A DNA stretch of 64,000 nt from the NCBI RefSeq assembly GCF_049723905.1, contig NZ_JBJKFD010000001.1, positions 3,038,001-3,102,000 of the forward strand. Direction: 5' to 3'. This document shows, in pieces, positions 1-7,247 of the stretch. Origin of the DNA: G963665185 sp049723905 (GTDB taxonomy: Bacteria; Desulfobacterota; Desulfovibrionia; Desulfovibrionales; Desulfovibrionaceae). Within the stretch, counting starts at the first letter, position 1. Each line of letters begins with the position of its first letter. A model generated the notes under the pieces. It searched no databases and had not been told where the DNA came from. It saw only the letters and a list, made by a program, of their open reading frames with translations. Made by a program: the position numbers and the translations under genes.

Positions 1-1
1 G

Positions 2-361
2 TTTTGTAAGCGTCTGGCCGAACATGCAGCAGCCTTGCTGCAACGCCGCCGCAAACCCGTGCTCTTCGTCAACGTCATCCGGGACGTGACCCCGGAATGC
101 GACTGTGTTCCTTATTCCGACGCGCCCCTCTGTCAGGACATAGGCATTGCCGCCTCCCTGGACCCGGTTGCCCTGGACAAGGCCTGTCTGGATCTGGTCA
201 ATGCCGCGCAGCCCATCTACCCCAGCAAATTGCCCGAAGGCATTGTGCCGGGCATGAACAAGTTTTTTGCCGTGCATCCCAGCGTGCCCGAAGACTACGG
301 GCTGCAATATGCCCAGGATATTGGGATGGGCAGCCTTTCCTACACGCTCAAGCGTATTTGA
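2..361 (+). CDS. DUF362 family protein, C-terminal part
   Basis: Only the C-terminal ~119 residues are inside the window; the frame is open from base 2 and the gene starts upstream. The visible part has the pattern of DUF362 proteins (uncharacterised iron-sulfur-associated proteins common in anaerobes): NVIRDVTPECDC, then GIAASLDPVALDKACLDLV with a late Cys, and an ending that places the protein next to the neighbouring molecule (DIGMGSLSYTLKRI). No function beyond the family can be given. The gene ends at a TGA and is followed by a degenerate family A repeat. Confidence 0.75.
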   Translation, partial: FCKRLAEHAAALLQRRRKPVLFVNVIRDVTPECDCVPYSDAPLCQDIGIAASLDPVALDKACLDLVNAAQPIYPSKLPEGIVPGMNKFFAVHPSVPEDYGLQYAQDIGMGSLSYTLKRI

Positions 362-460
362 CCCGGCCGCCGGAACGGTAAATATGTATGAGTTGACGAA
401 ATCCATACCACCCGAATATGGTTACTGCGAATCCAAAGAAGTGTGAGTAAGTTCAATTTG

Positions 461-588
461 CAGGCTGCTCCCAAAAGGTGCCAATGCGAGGCATGAAGAA
501 AACTCAAGGCCGGCGTGTGTATTCTATACACCCAAGGGGTCGGGTTTTTTGAAATAACCAAGCTGGCGTGTCTTTATCAGCAGCCGGG
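461..588. repeat. Family A palindromic repeat, copy 1 (degenerate)
   Basis: Left end CAGGCTGCTC and right end TATCAGCAGCCGGG pair with each other; the centre keeps GTGTATTCTATACACC. Arms are diverged from the consensus. It fills most of the gap between the DUF362 gene and the RsbW-like gene. Confidence 0.65.
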
Positions 589-606
589 AATACCCCGGGC
601 TGTCGC

Positions 607-1029
607 ATGGACAACGAACCATATCTCAAGGTGGCCGTGGAAACGGACATCAGCAAAGTACCGGCCATACTGGACGCGGTGCATAATATGTTCGTGCAAA
701 AGACAAAGCTTGGGAAAAAACGCGACCTCATGTTCACCATCGAACTCGTAGTCGCGGAAGCCTGCACCAACGTTATCAGACATTCGTACCCGAAAGGGGA
801 AAAAGGCATTCTGGAACTGGAAATAAACGTGGACGAGAATGCCGTTCATATCGAGATCGCCGACTTCGGACAAAGCTTCGACCCCTCCTCGCTTCCCGAA
901 CCAGACCCGGATAATCCCAAAACCGGCGGGTACGGAGTCTTTATTATCAAGAACAGCATGGATACTTTTGCCTACGAAAGCAAAAATGGACGTAATGCGC
1001 TGAGATTGACTAAAAAATTGAAAGAATAA
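607..1029 (+). CDS. Anti-sigma factor-type ATPase (RsbW/SpoIIAB-like serine kinase)
   Basis: 140 aa, a lone GHKL/HATPase domain, the usual size for switch kinases. N box around residues 46-60 (ELVVAEACTNVIRHSY, Asn about 55), G1 box DFGQSFDPSSLP, and G2 box GGYGVFIIKNSMD. Members of this family phosphorylate a STAS-domain antagonist on serine and sequester a sigma factor or other partner. Likely partners lie nearby on the same strand: a STAS protein at 4596-4940 and a PP2C phosphatase at 9027-10220. The ATG at 607 is chosen because an earlier in-frame GTG (568) lies inside repeat A1; no strong Shine-Dalgarno is visible for either. The target sigma factor is not in the window. Confidence 0.82.
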   Translation: MDNEPYLKVAVETDISKVPAILDAVHNMFVQKTKLGKKRDLMFTIELVVAEACTNVIRHSYPKGEKGILELEINVDENAVHIEIADFGQSFDPSSLPEPDPDNPKTGGYGVFIIKNSMDTFAYESKNGRNALRLTKKLKE

Positions 1030-1032
1030 ATA

Positions 1033-1162
1033 TACCAAGCTGTTCAAAATAGTGCGAGAGCAAGGCGTAAGGAAAACGCAAGACCGAAGTGTATTTTTAT
1101 ATACACGAGGGTTTGAGTTTTCTGAAACAACGCAGCTATCGTGCTATTTGGGACAGCTTGGT
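1033..1162. repeat. Family A palindromic repeat, copy 2
   Basis: Ends ACCAAGCTGTTC / GACAGCTTGGT pair; interior GCGAGAGCAAGGCG and CAACGCAGCTATCG match the family core; centre GTGTATTTTTATATACAC. It starts three bases after the stop codon of the upstream gene. Confidence 0.8.
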
Positions 1163-1214
1163 GGGGCGCTGCCCCACACCCCGCCATGAGGCAACGGCCT
1201 CCTGGACCTGCGAT
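1161..1214. repeat. Family D double hairpin, copy 1
   Basis: Two adjacent hairpins, GTGGGGCGCTGCCCCAC and GAGGCAACGGCCTC, followed by CTGGACCTGCGATTA, as in copy 3 (same orientation). Directly abuts repeat A2. Confidence 0.7.
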
Positions 1215-1223
1215 TATAAATAA

Positions 1224-1258
1224 AAAAGCCCTTTCGCCAAAGCAGCGAAAGGGCTTTT
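1224..1258. terminator. Bidirectional rho-independent terminator
   Basis: Stem AAAAGCCCTTTCG / CGAAAGGGCTTTT with a 9-base loop and T-runs on both strands. Placed between the RsbW-like gene (+) and the flavin reductase gene (-). Confidence 0.8.
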
Positions 1259-1309
1259 AAATTTTAGTCCAAATGTGCGGGTTGCTCAAAAATAGCTACC
1301 AAAATTCGA

Positions 1310-1432
1310 GGCCACGTAAGTTTTGTTACCCGGCAAGGCGCAGTTGGTTTCGCAAGCGAGGACAGTATTGGTCGATACGGCCCGCGCAGTGAAATCAACT
1401 GCAACACAGCCGGGAACAAAAATCGCGTGGCC
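1310..1432. repeat. Family B palindromic repeat, copy 1
   Basis: Outer arms GGCCACG / CGTGGCC, inner core CCGGCAAGGCGCAG, GCGAGGACAGTATT, ATACGGCCCGCGCAG, GCAACACAGCCGGG. Imperfect palindrome over its whole length; ends 16 bases from the 3' end of the flavin reductase gene. Confidence 0.8.
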
Positions 1433-1448
1433 ATCCTTTTCATGGACG

Positions 1449-2018
1449 TTATTTCATCAGATTGCGGCCTGGGGAAAATGCCTTGGCCACGGTTTCTCCC
1501 AATCCGGCATAGGTTTTGCCCTGTCCAACCACGTATATGAGCGGATCAATCTTGGCTGCGTCCGGCTTTCCGTCCGTGGTGCACTCTTCGGAAACATGCA
1601 CCTGCACGATTTCCGCCACAACCAGCAGATGGCAACCAAGGTCCAGGCGGTGATGCATGCGGCATTCCAGGTTTACCGGGCATTGCTCGATAAGCGGAGC
1701 GCCGGTTTCCCCGCGAAAAATGTTGAATCCGCAGGCTTCCATCTTGTCCGCCTTGGAACCGGAAACAATACCGCAGTAATCGACCTGCTCCACCTGGGCA
1801 ACAGACGGGATATTGATGGAAAAGACCTTGTTTTGGTCAATGCCTATCATGGTGTAGCGTTCCGGACGGATACCCACGCTGAGCATGGGCGGATTGCTGT
1901 TCACTATGCCTACCCAGGCGGCTGTCATGGCAGTGGGCTTTGAATTCACATCCGAAGCAACAAGAACAGCAGGCATGGGATACATAAGCGTGGTAGGGCC
2001 GAGAGTGACCTTGGACAT
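1449..2018 (-). CDS. Flavin reductase family protein (flavoredoxin-like)
   Basis: 189 aa, one flavin-reductase-like FMN-binding split-barrel domain. Typical motifs: N-terminal YPMPAVLVASD, then MTAAWVGIVNSNPPMLSVGI, FSINIPS, and the C-terminal positively patterned PLIYV segment. Length and motifs match flavoredoxin and related FMN proteins of Desulfovibrio, which pass electrons from reductases to low-potential partners. The partner here is unknown. The ATG is preceded by GGAGGA at good spacing. Monocistronic; its 3' end faces a family B repeat and a bidirectional terminator. Confidence 0.85.
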   Translation of the reverse strand: MSKVTLGPTTLMYPMPAVLVASDVNSKPTAMTAAWVGIVNSNPPMLSVGIRPERYTMIGIDQNKVFSINIPSVAQVEQVDYCGIVSGSKADKMEACGFNIFRGETGAPLIEQCPVNLECRMHHRLDLGCHLLVVAEIVQVHVSEECTTDGKPDAAKIDPLIYVVGQGKTYAGLGETVAKAFSPGRNLMK

Positions 2019-2242
2019 ATTGATTCCTCCATGGAATAGGGGGCAAAAGATTTACACTAGCGGGTGTTTAGGCAAGTTCAAACACCCTTGCGAGTGTGTA
2101 AAAAACGTTGTGTCTTGCAAGAAAAGCAGGCCAGAAACCGCTTTTTCCACATGCGCAGTTTCCAAAGATACATGGCAAGGGAAGCGCCATGACGTGGGGC
2201 ATGTCCCCCATTACCAGCCAGGAAAAGGGGACGGACGCGGGG

Positions 2243-2755
2243 TTAAAATCTGGTTACTGCGCTTTCGTTGCCGAAAAATACTTTTTTCTTGGAGCCGCCG
2301 TTTTCATCCGGCACATTTCCGGACAAGGTCATTCGATACCCAAAGGATATGTAGAGGGGGCCGCCAACCAGTTTTTCCGGCTTCAGCCGAAAAACAAAGG
2401 GCACGCCGCTGCTCTTGTCCAGCCCTTCGAATTTTGCAGGGTCCAGGATGAACAGGTCGCGTGCCAGAACAAATCCCTTGGCGTCGGCTACATAGGCTTC
2501 CAGCCACAATTCATCCACATGCACGGCCCAGTCGGGAATATTTTTGACCAGCGGTATGGCTGTGCCGGAAACTTCAAAACTATCCTGCGAGGCCTTGGTG
2601 TCGTAGGAAAATTTCCAGAATTTGAGGCTCAGCTGCTTGGGCTGGTCCAGCTGGAAAGGATTTCTGGCCAGGTGTCTTACACTTGTATGTGAACAGGCTA
2701 CGGTAAAGGCCGTGAGGAGAATAAGCGCAACGACAAATGGAATTCTGCGGTGCAT
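2243..2755 (-). CDS. Predicted lipoprotein of unknown function
   Basis: 170 aa starting MHRRIPFVVALILLTAF, a classic lipoprotein signal with lipobox TVAC (Cys about residue 21). The mature part has an Ig-like or late-embryogenesis (LEA)-type beta pattern: ..SFEVSGTAIPLVKNIPDWAVHVDELWL.., and a C-terminal strand pair, but I cannot name a family. The ATG at 2755 is preferred over an upstream in-frame ATG (2794) because GGAAGG lies 6-11 bases before it and the signal peptide then begins at residue 1. Probably anchored to the inner or outer membrane, periplasmic side. Confidence 0.65.
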   Translation of the reverse strand: MHRRIPFVVALILLTAFTVACSHTSVRHLARNPFQLDQPKQLSLKFWKFSYDTKASQDSFEVSGTAIPLVKNIPDWAVHVDELWLEAYVADAKGFVLARDLFILDPAKFEGLDKSSGVPFVFRLKPEKLVGGPLYISFGYRMTLSGNVPDENGGSKKKVFFGNESAVTRF

Positions 2756-3029
2756 CAACAACCTTCCATTGCGATAATCATAAAATGTTTCCATCGGGGC
2801 ATCAGGAACAGAGCCGTTGTGTGAATAAAACGCCGATCAATCAAGTAAACAATGCCAACAAACTGGCGTTTTCCGATAACTCGTATCAAATACAGGGAAT
2901 CAAGAAAAGAGCATAATGGGAGCGGAGGCTGAACAATTAAAGGGAGCAGGACGCGCTGTGTGCCCATCCCTTGCCTGAAAGGCCTGGCTGCATTACATTA
3001 AAAGGTAACACTATCTGTGTGGAGACGTC

Positions 3030-3293
3030 ATGTTTGCAGGTGAGGAATATTCCCAACCCGTTGTAGGGTATACCCATGTTGGGCCGGTGGGCCATGTGGA
3101 ACCCGGACCGGCCGGTCATTTTGAGCCGGGTCCGGTGGGACATGTTGAGCCGGGGCCTCCCGGGCATGTTGTTATACATCCCGCCACACAGTATGCGCCC
3201 GTATCCAGTGCCACGGGTATTGTTATTGCCACTCCTGCTACGCGCACTGCTTGGGATCAGTCGACCGGCATAATCGCCAGTGTCAGAGTGTAG
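3030..3293 (+). CDS. Small PGH-repeat protein, hypothetical
   Basis: 87 aa. Residues 18-47 hold about three copies of a decapeptide, GP-x-GH-(V/F)-EPGP, then a Thr/Ala-rich tail. No transmembrane segment or signal peptide is clear. The ATG has GGAG 6 bases upstream. The nucleotide repeats (~30 bp) follow the peptide repeats. The stop codon TAG overlaps the first bases of repeat A3. A 179-residue frame exists on the other strand over the same DNA, but its composition looks like a shadow. No family recognised; it could be a cell-surface or metal-binding (His-rich) peptide, or not a gene at all. Confidence 0.4.
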   Translation: MFAGEEYSQPVVGYTHVGPVGHVEPGPAGHFEPGPVGHVEPGPPGHVVIHPATQYAPVSSATGIVIATPATRTAWDQSTGIIASVRV

Positions 3294-3417
3294 GCTGCTG
3301 AAAAAGGCACGATAGCGGCGTTGTTTCACCACTTCCAGAACCCTCGTGTATAAAAGAATACACTTCGGAACCTGGAAGAGGCTTACGCCTTGCTCTCGCA
3401 CCTTTTTGAGCAGCCTT
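3292..3417. repeat. Family A palindromic repeat, copy 3
   Basis: Ends AGGCTGCTGAAAAAGG / CCTTTTTGAGCAGCCT; centre CCAGAACCCTCGTGTAT... ATACACTTCGGAACCTGG. A near-consensus class 1 copy, fused to a shortened family B element 11 bases further on. Confidence 0.85.
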
Positions 3418-3428
3418 TGTTGTTGGGG

Positions 3429-3491
3429 TGGCCGCGCGATTTTTGTCCCCGGCTTCGTAGTTTCGCCGGAGAACAAAACTTACACGGCCAT
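3429..3491. repeat. Family B repeat, internally deleted copy (copy 2)
   Basis: GTGGCCGCGCGATTTTTG ... CAAAACTTACACGGCCA keeps only the outer arms of family B (inverted relative to copy 1); the GCAAGGCG core is lost. Confidence 0.6.
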
Positions 3492-3540
3492 TTGTTTTCT
3501 GTAGCTATAAGAATGGCTTAATTAAGCAGCTATCATTTTA

Positions 3541-3577
3541 AAGTCCCCTTCGCTCAAAAGCGAAGGGGACTTTTTAT
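3541..3577. terminator. Bidirectional rho-independent terminator
   Basis: Stem AAGTCCCCTTCG / CGAAGGGGACTT with loop CTCAAAAG and a T5 tail. Confidence 0.8.
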
Positions 3578-3589
3578 CATAAAAAATAG

Positions 3590-3639
3590 TGGGTCCAGGG
3601 CCATCATGGCCCTGGCGGGGTGCGGGGCAGCGCCCCGCT
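3590..3639. repeat. Family D double hairpin, copy 2
   Basis: CCAGGGCCATCATGGCCCTGG followed by GCGGGGTGCGGGGCAGCGCCCCGC-type second hairpin; full two-hairpin form, opposite orientation to copies 1 and 3. Confidence 0.75.
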
Positions 3640-3677
3640 TGCTTAACCTTCCCGCTTCTCCTCTTCCTCTTCCCATC

Positions 3678-4514
3678 CTACGCCAGCAGTCTTGGCACCA
3701 ATGCTTCGGCGCTGTGCAGTTCTTTTTCCAGGGTATCGACTTCGGGCAGCATTTGGCGCACCAGCTTGTGGAATTTGGGGCCGTGGTTGAGCTGTTGTGT
3801 ATGGCACAGCTCGTGGATGCAGATGTAGCGGACCAGGCGGCGGGGCATGAAGAGCAGCTTGGCGTTCAGGCTTATGCCGCCTCTGGCGGAGCAGCTTCCC
3901 CAGCGGGTCGATTGGGTGCGAATCTGGCAGCGGCTGAAGTGCAGGCTGGTTTCGCGTGCCGCCTCGGCCAGGATGTCGGGGAGTATGGGCTTTGCCTTGC
4001 GCACCAGAAAACGGTTCAGAAGCGACCGGGTTGTTTCCAGATTGGCGTCGGTCAGGCCTATTGGCTTTTGGTCGGCATCTGATTGGTCATTATCCGGTTG
4101 TTCCTGGAGCCGGAGGAGGAGCCGGTGGCCTGCATTGATCCGCAGGGCGGGGTTTTTCTGTGCCGACTGGAAGACCGTGTCCACCTGCCATTGTTCATCC
4201 AGGCAGCGCAGGTCCAGCAGTGGGGGGATGGTTGGCGGATTCCATGGGTCGAAATCCGGATATTTTGCCTGCATGGCGGCTATGGTGCGCAGTATCCATT
4301 CCGTGCGGCGCTCTAGAATTTTCGGAACTCCGGACGTGTCGAAATATTCGGGAGCCACCAGTACCAGGCCGTCGCGCCGGGTGATGGTGAGGGTAACGCG
4401 GTTTTTGCGGGAACTGGTGCGCAGGGTGCACGGGGGGATTGTGCTGTTCCTTTCGGTATGGCCGTTTTTTCCCCCGCGCAATCCGGGGAGTGGGTCATAT
4501 TGCTTGGCAGGCAT
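3678..4514 (-). CDS. YgjP/SprT-type zinc metallopeptidase (M48-like, DUF45)
   Basis: 278 aa. The C-terminal half has the family signature: QIRTQSTRWGSCSARG, then SLNAKLLFMPRRLVRYI, then HELCHTQQLNHGPKF (about residues 234-248) with the HExxH zinc site and the third ligand His about ten residues on. The N-terminal part (RKNRVTLTITRRDGLVLVAPEY) is the usual YgjP beta region; residues 100-150 form a long variable insertion. Cytosolic; physiological substrate unknown for the family. The start at 4514 has only a weak GAGA-type ribosome site, so it could be somewhat shorter. Confidence 0.82.
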   Translation of the reverse strand: MPAKQYDPLPGLRGGKNGHTERNSTIPPCTLRTSSRKNRVTLTITRRDGLVLVAPEYFDTSGVPKILERRTEWILRTIAAMQAKYPDFDPWNPPTIPPLLDLRCLDEQWQVDTVFQSAQKNPALRINAGHRLLLRLQEQPDNDQSDADQKPIGLTDANLETTRSLLNRFLVRKAKPILPDILAEAARETSLHFSRCQIRTQSTRWGSCSARGGISLNAKLLFMPRRLVRYICIHELCHTQQLNHGPKFHKLVRQMLPEVDTLEKELHSAEALVPRLLA

Positions 4515-4595
4515 ATTGCGTATGTCTCTTTTTCAAGGTAAGCAGAATGTTGTGCCTATAGAATGATTTAAAAATACACCCGGAGCTTATGCCCG

Positions 4596-4940
4596 ATGGA
4601 TAACGCATCCTTCACATCTGAAATTCTCGACGACGTGGCCGTGGTTTCCGTCAGTGGCCGCCTCGACCCTTTGACTGGACCCCAGTTCGAGGAGTTCGTC
4701 AATAATTTGATTGAACAAGGCAACCTCAAATTTGTCGCCGATCTGGGCGGTCTGGAATACATCAGTTCCGCGGGGTTGCGCAGTATTCTTTCCATGGCCA
4801 AAAAGTTGCGGCCCATGGGCGGAGCCATTGTTTTCGCCAATCTCAAAGGCATGGCCAAAGACGTGTTCGACATCTCGGGCTTTGGTTCCATGTTCGGTAT
4901 TTTCGAAACAGTGAGTGCCGCCAAAGACTCTCTGGACTGA
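4596..4940 (+). CDS. STAS-domain anti-sigma factor antagonist (SpoIIAA/RsbV-like)
   Basis: 114 aa, a single STAS domain of typical length. The phosphorylation loop is LEYISSAGLRSIL (Ser about residue 58), the conserved target of RsbW-type kinases. N-terminal beta strands VAVVSVSGRLD and the C-terminal GFGSMFGIFETVSAAKDSL complete the fold. Expected role: in its dephosphorylated form it binds the switch kinase (probably 607-1029) and frees the kinase's other partner; a PP2C phosphatase (probably 9027-10220) would reactivate it. The gene stands alone and is followed by a strong terminator. Confidence 0.9.
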   Translation: MDNASFTSEILDDVAVVSVSGRLDPLTGPQFEEFVNNLIEQGNLKFVADLGGLEYISSAGLRSILSMAKKLRPMGGAIVFANLKGMAKDVFDISGFGSMFGIFETVSAAKDSLD

Positions 4941-4964
4941 TCTTTCCCAAACAAGACATCGAAT

Positions 4965-5001
4965 AAAGCCCCGGAACCGTACACGGTCCGGGGCTTTTTT
5001 T
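4965..5001 (+). terminator. Rho-independent terminator after the STAS gene
   Basis: Stem AAGCCCCGGA / CCGGGGCTT with extra ACCG/CGGT pairing inside and a T7 tail. Confidence 0.85.
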
Positions 5002-5019
5002 GTGCAAAGTTCGGCCAGC

Positions 5020-5868
5020 CTATTGAATGCCGAAAAAACAACGGGCGTTTTCGCTGGTCAGCCGCCATATCTCCTCGGGCTCCACGCCGCGCAGTTTGGC
5101 AATGTGGGCAGCCGTGAACACGATGTAGGCGGGTTCGTTGGGCTTGCCGCGGTATGGCTCGGGCGCCAGATACGGGCTGTCGGTCTCTATCAGCAGCCTG
5201 TCCGCAGGAATGGTGGGCACGGCTTCCTGTACGGCTTCGTTTTTGGAATAGGTCACCGGCCCGGGCACGGAGATGTGCCAGCCGTTGGCCACGATGCGGG
5301 CGGCCATGTCCGTGTTGCCGCCAAAGCAATGCCACAGCAGCGGGCGTCCGGCCCAGCCGAATTCCTCCAGCATCTCCAGGCTTTCCTGGTCTGCGTCGCG
5401 GCTGTGGATAACCACGGGCTTGTCCAGCTCCTTTGCCAGTTCCAGCTGGGCGATAAACCACTCCCTTTGCAGGTCGGGCGGCACGTCCTTCCAATAAAAA
5501 TCCAGCCCTATCTCGCCCACGGCACGCAGCCTGCTGTCCGCAGCAAAGGCTTTGCGCATGCGCTCCAGCACGTCCTTTCCGGCATCACTGTCAGCCGGGC
5601 CTATCTCACCCACATCGTTGGGGTGCATGCCCAGAATAAAAAAGACTTCCGGGTGGTCCGCAAAAAGCTCGGCATTGGTTTCGTAATCTTCGGGGCCCAG
5701 AAATACGTTGCCTATGCGCTCCAGCCCAGCGGCGGCTGCCCGTTCCAGCACGGCCGGGAAATCATCCCCAAAATGCTTGGGGCCAATATGCGCGTGGCTT
5801 TCAACGCCTATGCGTGGCAGTCCGAGGCTTTCGGGCTGCGGTCTTATTTTTTTCTTTTTTTTGCTCAT
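5020..5868 (-). CDS. TatD family metal-dependent hydrolase (putative DNase)
   Basis: 282 aa, TIM-barrel TatD family. Metal-site motifs in order: ESHAHI near residue 24 (the usual form is D-x-H-x-H), FILGMHPNDVGE, EIGLDFYW, PVVIHSRDA, LWHCFGG, and ETDSPYLAP near the end. TatD proteins are 3'-5' exo/endonucleases or act on other phosphoesters. The ATG at 5868 begins MSKKKKKIRP; the longer frame upstream (to 6006) reads through repeat-rich DNA and is not used. No clear Shine-Dalgarno on this strand. The first metal motif begins with Glu instead of Asp, a conservative change. Confidence 0.85.
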   Translation of the reverse strand: MSKKKKKIRPQPESLGLPRIGVESHAHIGPKHFGDDFPAVLERAAAAGLERIGNVFLGPEDYETNAELFADHPEVFFILGMHPNDVGEIGPADSDAGKDVLERMRKAFAADSRLRAVGEIGLDFYWKDVPPDLQREWFIAQLELAKELDKPVVIHSRDADQESLEMLEEFGWAGRPLLWHCFGGNTDMAARIVANGWHISVPGPVTYSKNEAVQEAVPTIPADRLLIETDSPYLAPEPYRGKPNEPAYIVFTAAHIAKLRGVEPEEIWRLTSENARCFFGIQ

Positions 5869-6008
5869 GGTATTTGCAGATATATAAGGAGGAAACACAG
5901 GCTCGTGCCCCTCCGGGTTGCTCCAAAAGTGCGTGCCGTGCGGCTTACTATGGGCGGCTGCTATTTGCAAAGGGAGGTAAGGGTGGGAAGATGGGCAGGT
6001 GGGCAAGC

Positions 6009-6060
6009 GGGGCGCTGCCCCGCACCCCGCCAGGAGGCAACGGCCTCCTGGACCTGCGAT
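6009..6060. repeat. Family D double hairpin, copy 3
   Basis: GCGGGGCGCTGCCCCGC then GGAGGCAACGGCCTCC, followed by TGGACCTGCGAT. Same order and orientation as copy 1, with compensating changes in both stems. Confidence 0.75.
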
Positions 6061-6145
6061 TAAAAAAGTTTTCTCAGGGTAGGCCGAAGAGTATGAAAGG
6101 AAATAACCTTATAATTGAAGCTTTTCTTATAGCTACGGAAGTTGT

Positions 6146-6273
6146 GTGGCCGTGTAAGTTTTGATCTCCGGCAAGGCGCAATTGGTTTCGCAAGCGAGGA
6201 CAGTATTTTTCTATACGGCCCGCGCAGTGAAACCAAGATGCAACGTAGCCGGGGGCAAAAATCGCACGGCCAC
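6146..6273. repeat. Family B palindromic repeat, copy 3
   Basis: Outer arms GTGGCCGTGTAAG / CGCACGGCCAC; core CCGGCAAGGCGCAA, GCGAGGACAGTATTTTT, ATACGGCCCGC, GCAACGTAGCCGGG. Its last base is directly next to the stop codon of the ABC permease gene. Confidence 0.85.
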
Positions 6274-7194
6274 TTAGGCTATACTACGATTTAAATACGC
6301 CTCAAGTTTCCGGGCGGCAGTGGAAAGACTAAACGTCATAACAAAATACAAGGCCAGAATGGTTATCCATATCTCAAAGGTCAAATACGTGGAGGCCATC
6401 AGCTCCAGCCCCTGAAACGTCAGTTCCTGCACGGAAATAACCGAAACAATGGCCGAGTCCTTGATGGTGGAAATGAACTGCCCGGCCAGGGGGGGCAATA
6501 TGCGCTGGATGGTGAGCGGCAAAATGACATGGCGCATGGTCTGCCAGGGCGAAAGGCCCAGCACGTAGGCGGCTTCCCATTGGCCCTGGTCCACGGAACG
6601 CACGCCTGCACGGACTATTTCCGTAATATAGGCGCCCTCGTAGATCGCAATGGTGAACAAGGCCGCCAGGAAGGAAGGCAGCTGCGCGCGCGGGGCAAAG
6701 AAAAATTCCAGCACGCCGAGCACGCTTTCCGGGGCGTGGCGTATGGCGTCTTCCAGGCCGATGGCGGCAATGATCTGCGCGCTGAAGAAAAAGTAGCAGA
6801 TAAAGACCAGCACCAGGGGCGGCAGGTTGCGGACCAGTTCCACATAGGTCCCGCCAATCAGGCGGAAGAACAGGCTTTTGCTGGCCCGGGCAATGCCCAT
6901 GGTTGTGCCGATGATCGTTGCGATCAACGTTCCCCAAAGGCTGATGCGCAGGGTGGTCAGCAATCCCTGCAACAGCACGTTGGGTACCCACCAGCCGCTT
7001 TGGTTGCGCCGCACCAGATACTGGGGAATGACCGACCAGTCCCATTCATACTGCAGTCCGGCCTCTATGCGATACGCCATGTATCCGGCCAGGGATGCCA
7101 AAATGATGATAAGAACCCCGTCCAAGGGGGTGAAACGAGCGCGTTGGTGCAGCATACGTTGACGGTGCTGGGGTTTTAAGGAGCGGGCCGCCAT
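6274..7194 (-). CDS. Polar amino acid ABC transporter permease (HisM/GlnP type)
   Basis: 306 aa, about six hydrophobic segments. Inner-membrane permease with the HisMQ pattern: GLLTTLRISLWGTLIATIIG, TYVELVRNLPPLVLV, and the EAA loop region QWEAAYVLGLSPWQTMRHVILPLTIQRILPP that docks the ATPase. The substrate is inferred to be a polar amino acid. No binding protein or ATPase gene is adjacent: upstream is phosphofructokinase, downstream a family B repeat. Partners must be encoded elsewhere. No good Shine-Dalgarno precedes the ATG; the 53-base gap to the phosphofructokinase gene allows co-transcription. Confidence 0.85.
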   Translation of the reverse strand: MAARSLKPQHRQRMLHQRARFTPLDGVLIIILASLAGYMAYRIEAGLQYEWDWSVIPQYLVRRNQSGWWVPNVLLQGLLTTLRISLWGTLIATIIGTTMGIARASKSLFFRLIGGTYVELVRNLPPLVLVFICYFFFSAQIIAAIGLEDAIRHAPESVLGVLEFFFAPRAQLPSFLAALFTIAIYEGAYITEIVRAGVRSVDQGQWEAAYVLGLSPWQTMRHVILPLTIQRILPPLAGQFISTIKDSAIVSVISVQELTFQGLELMASTYLTFEIWITILALYFVMTFSLSTAARKLEAYLNRSIA

Positions 7195-7247
7195 AAATTT
7201 GCACTAAATTCTGGGACGGCCCGCTGGGAATGCATGGTCTCAGCCGA

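Noticed and set aside
2937..3476. 179-codon minus-strand frame over the small PGH-repeat gene
   Set aside because: Runs through repeat A3 and into B, lacks a ribosome site and any domain.
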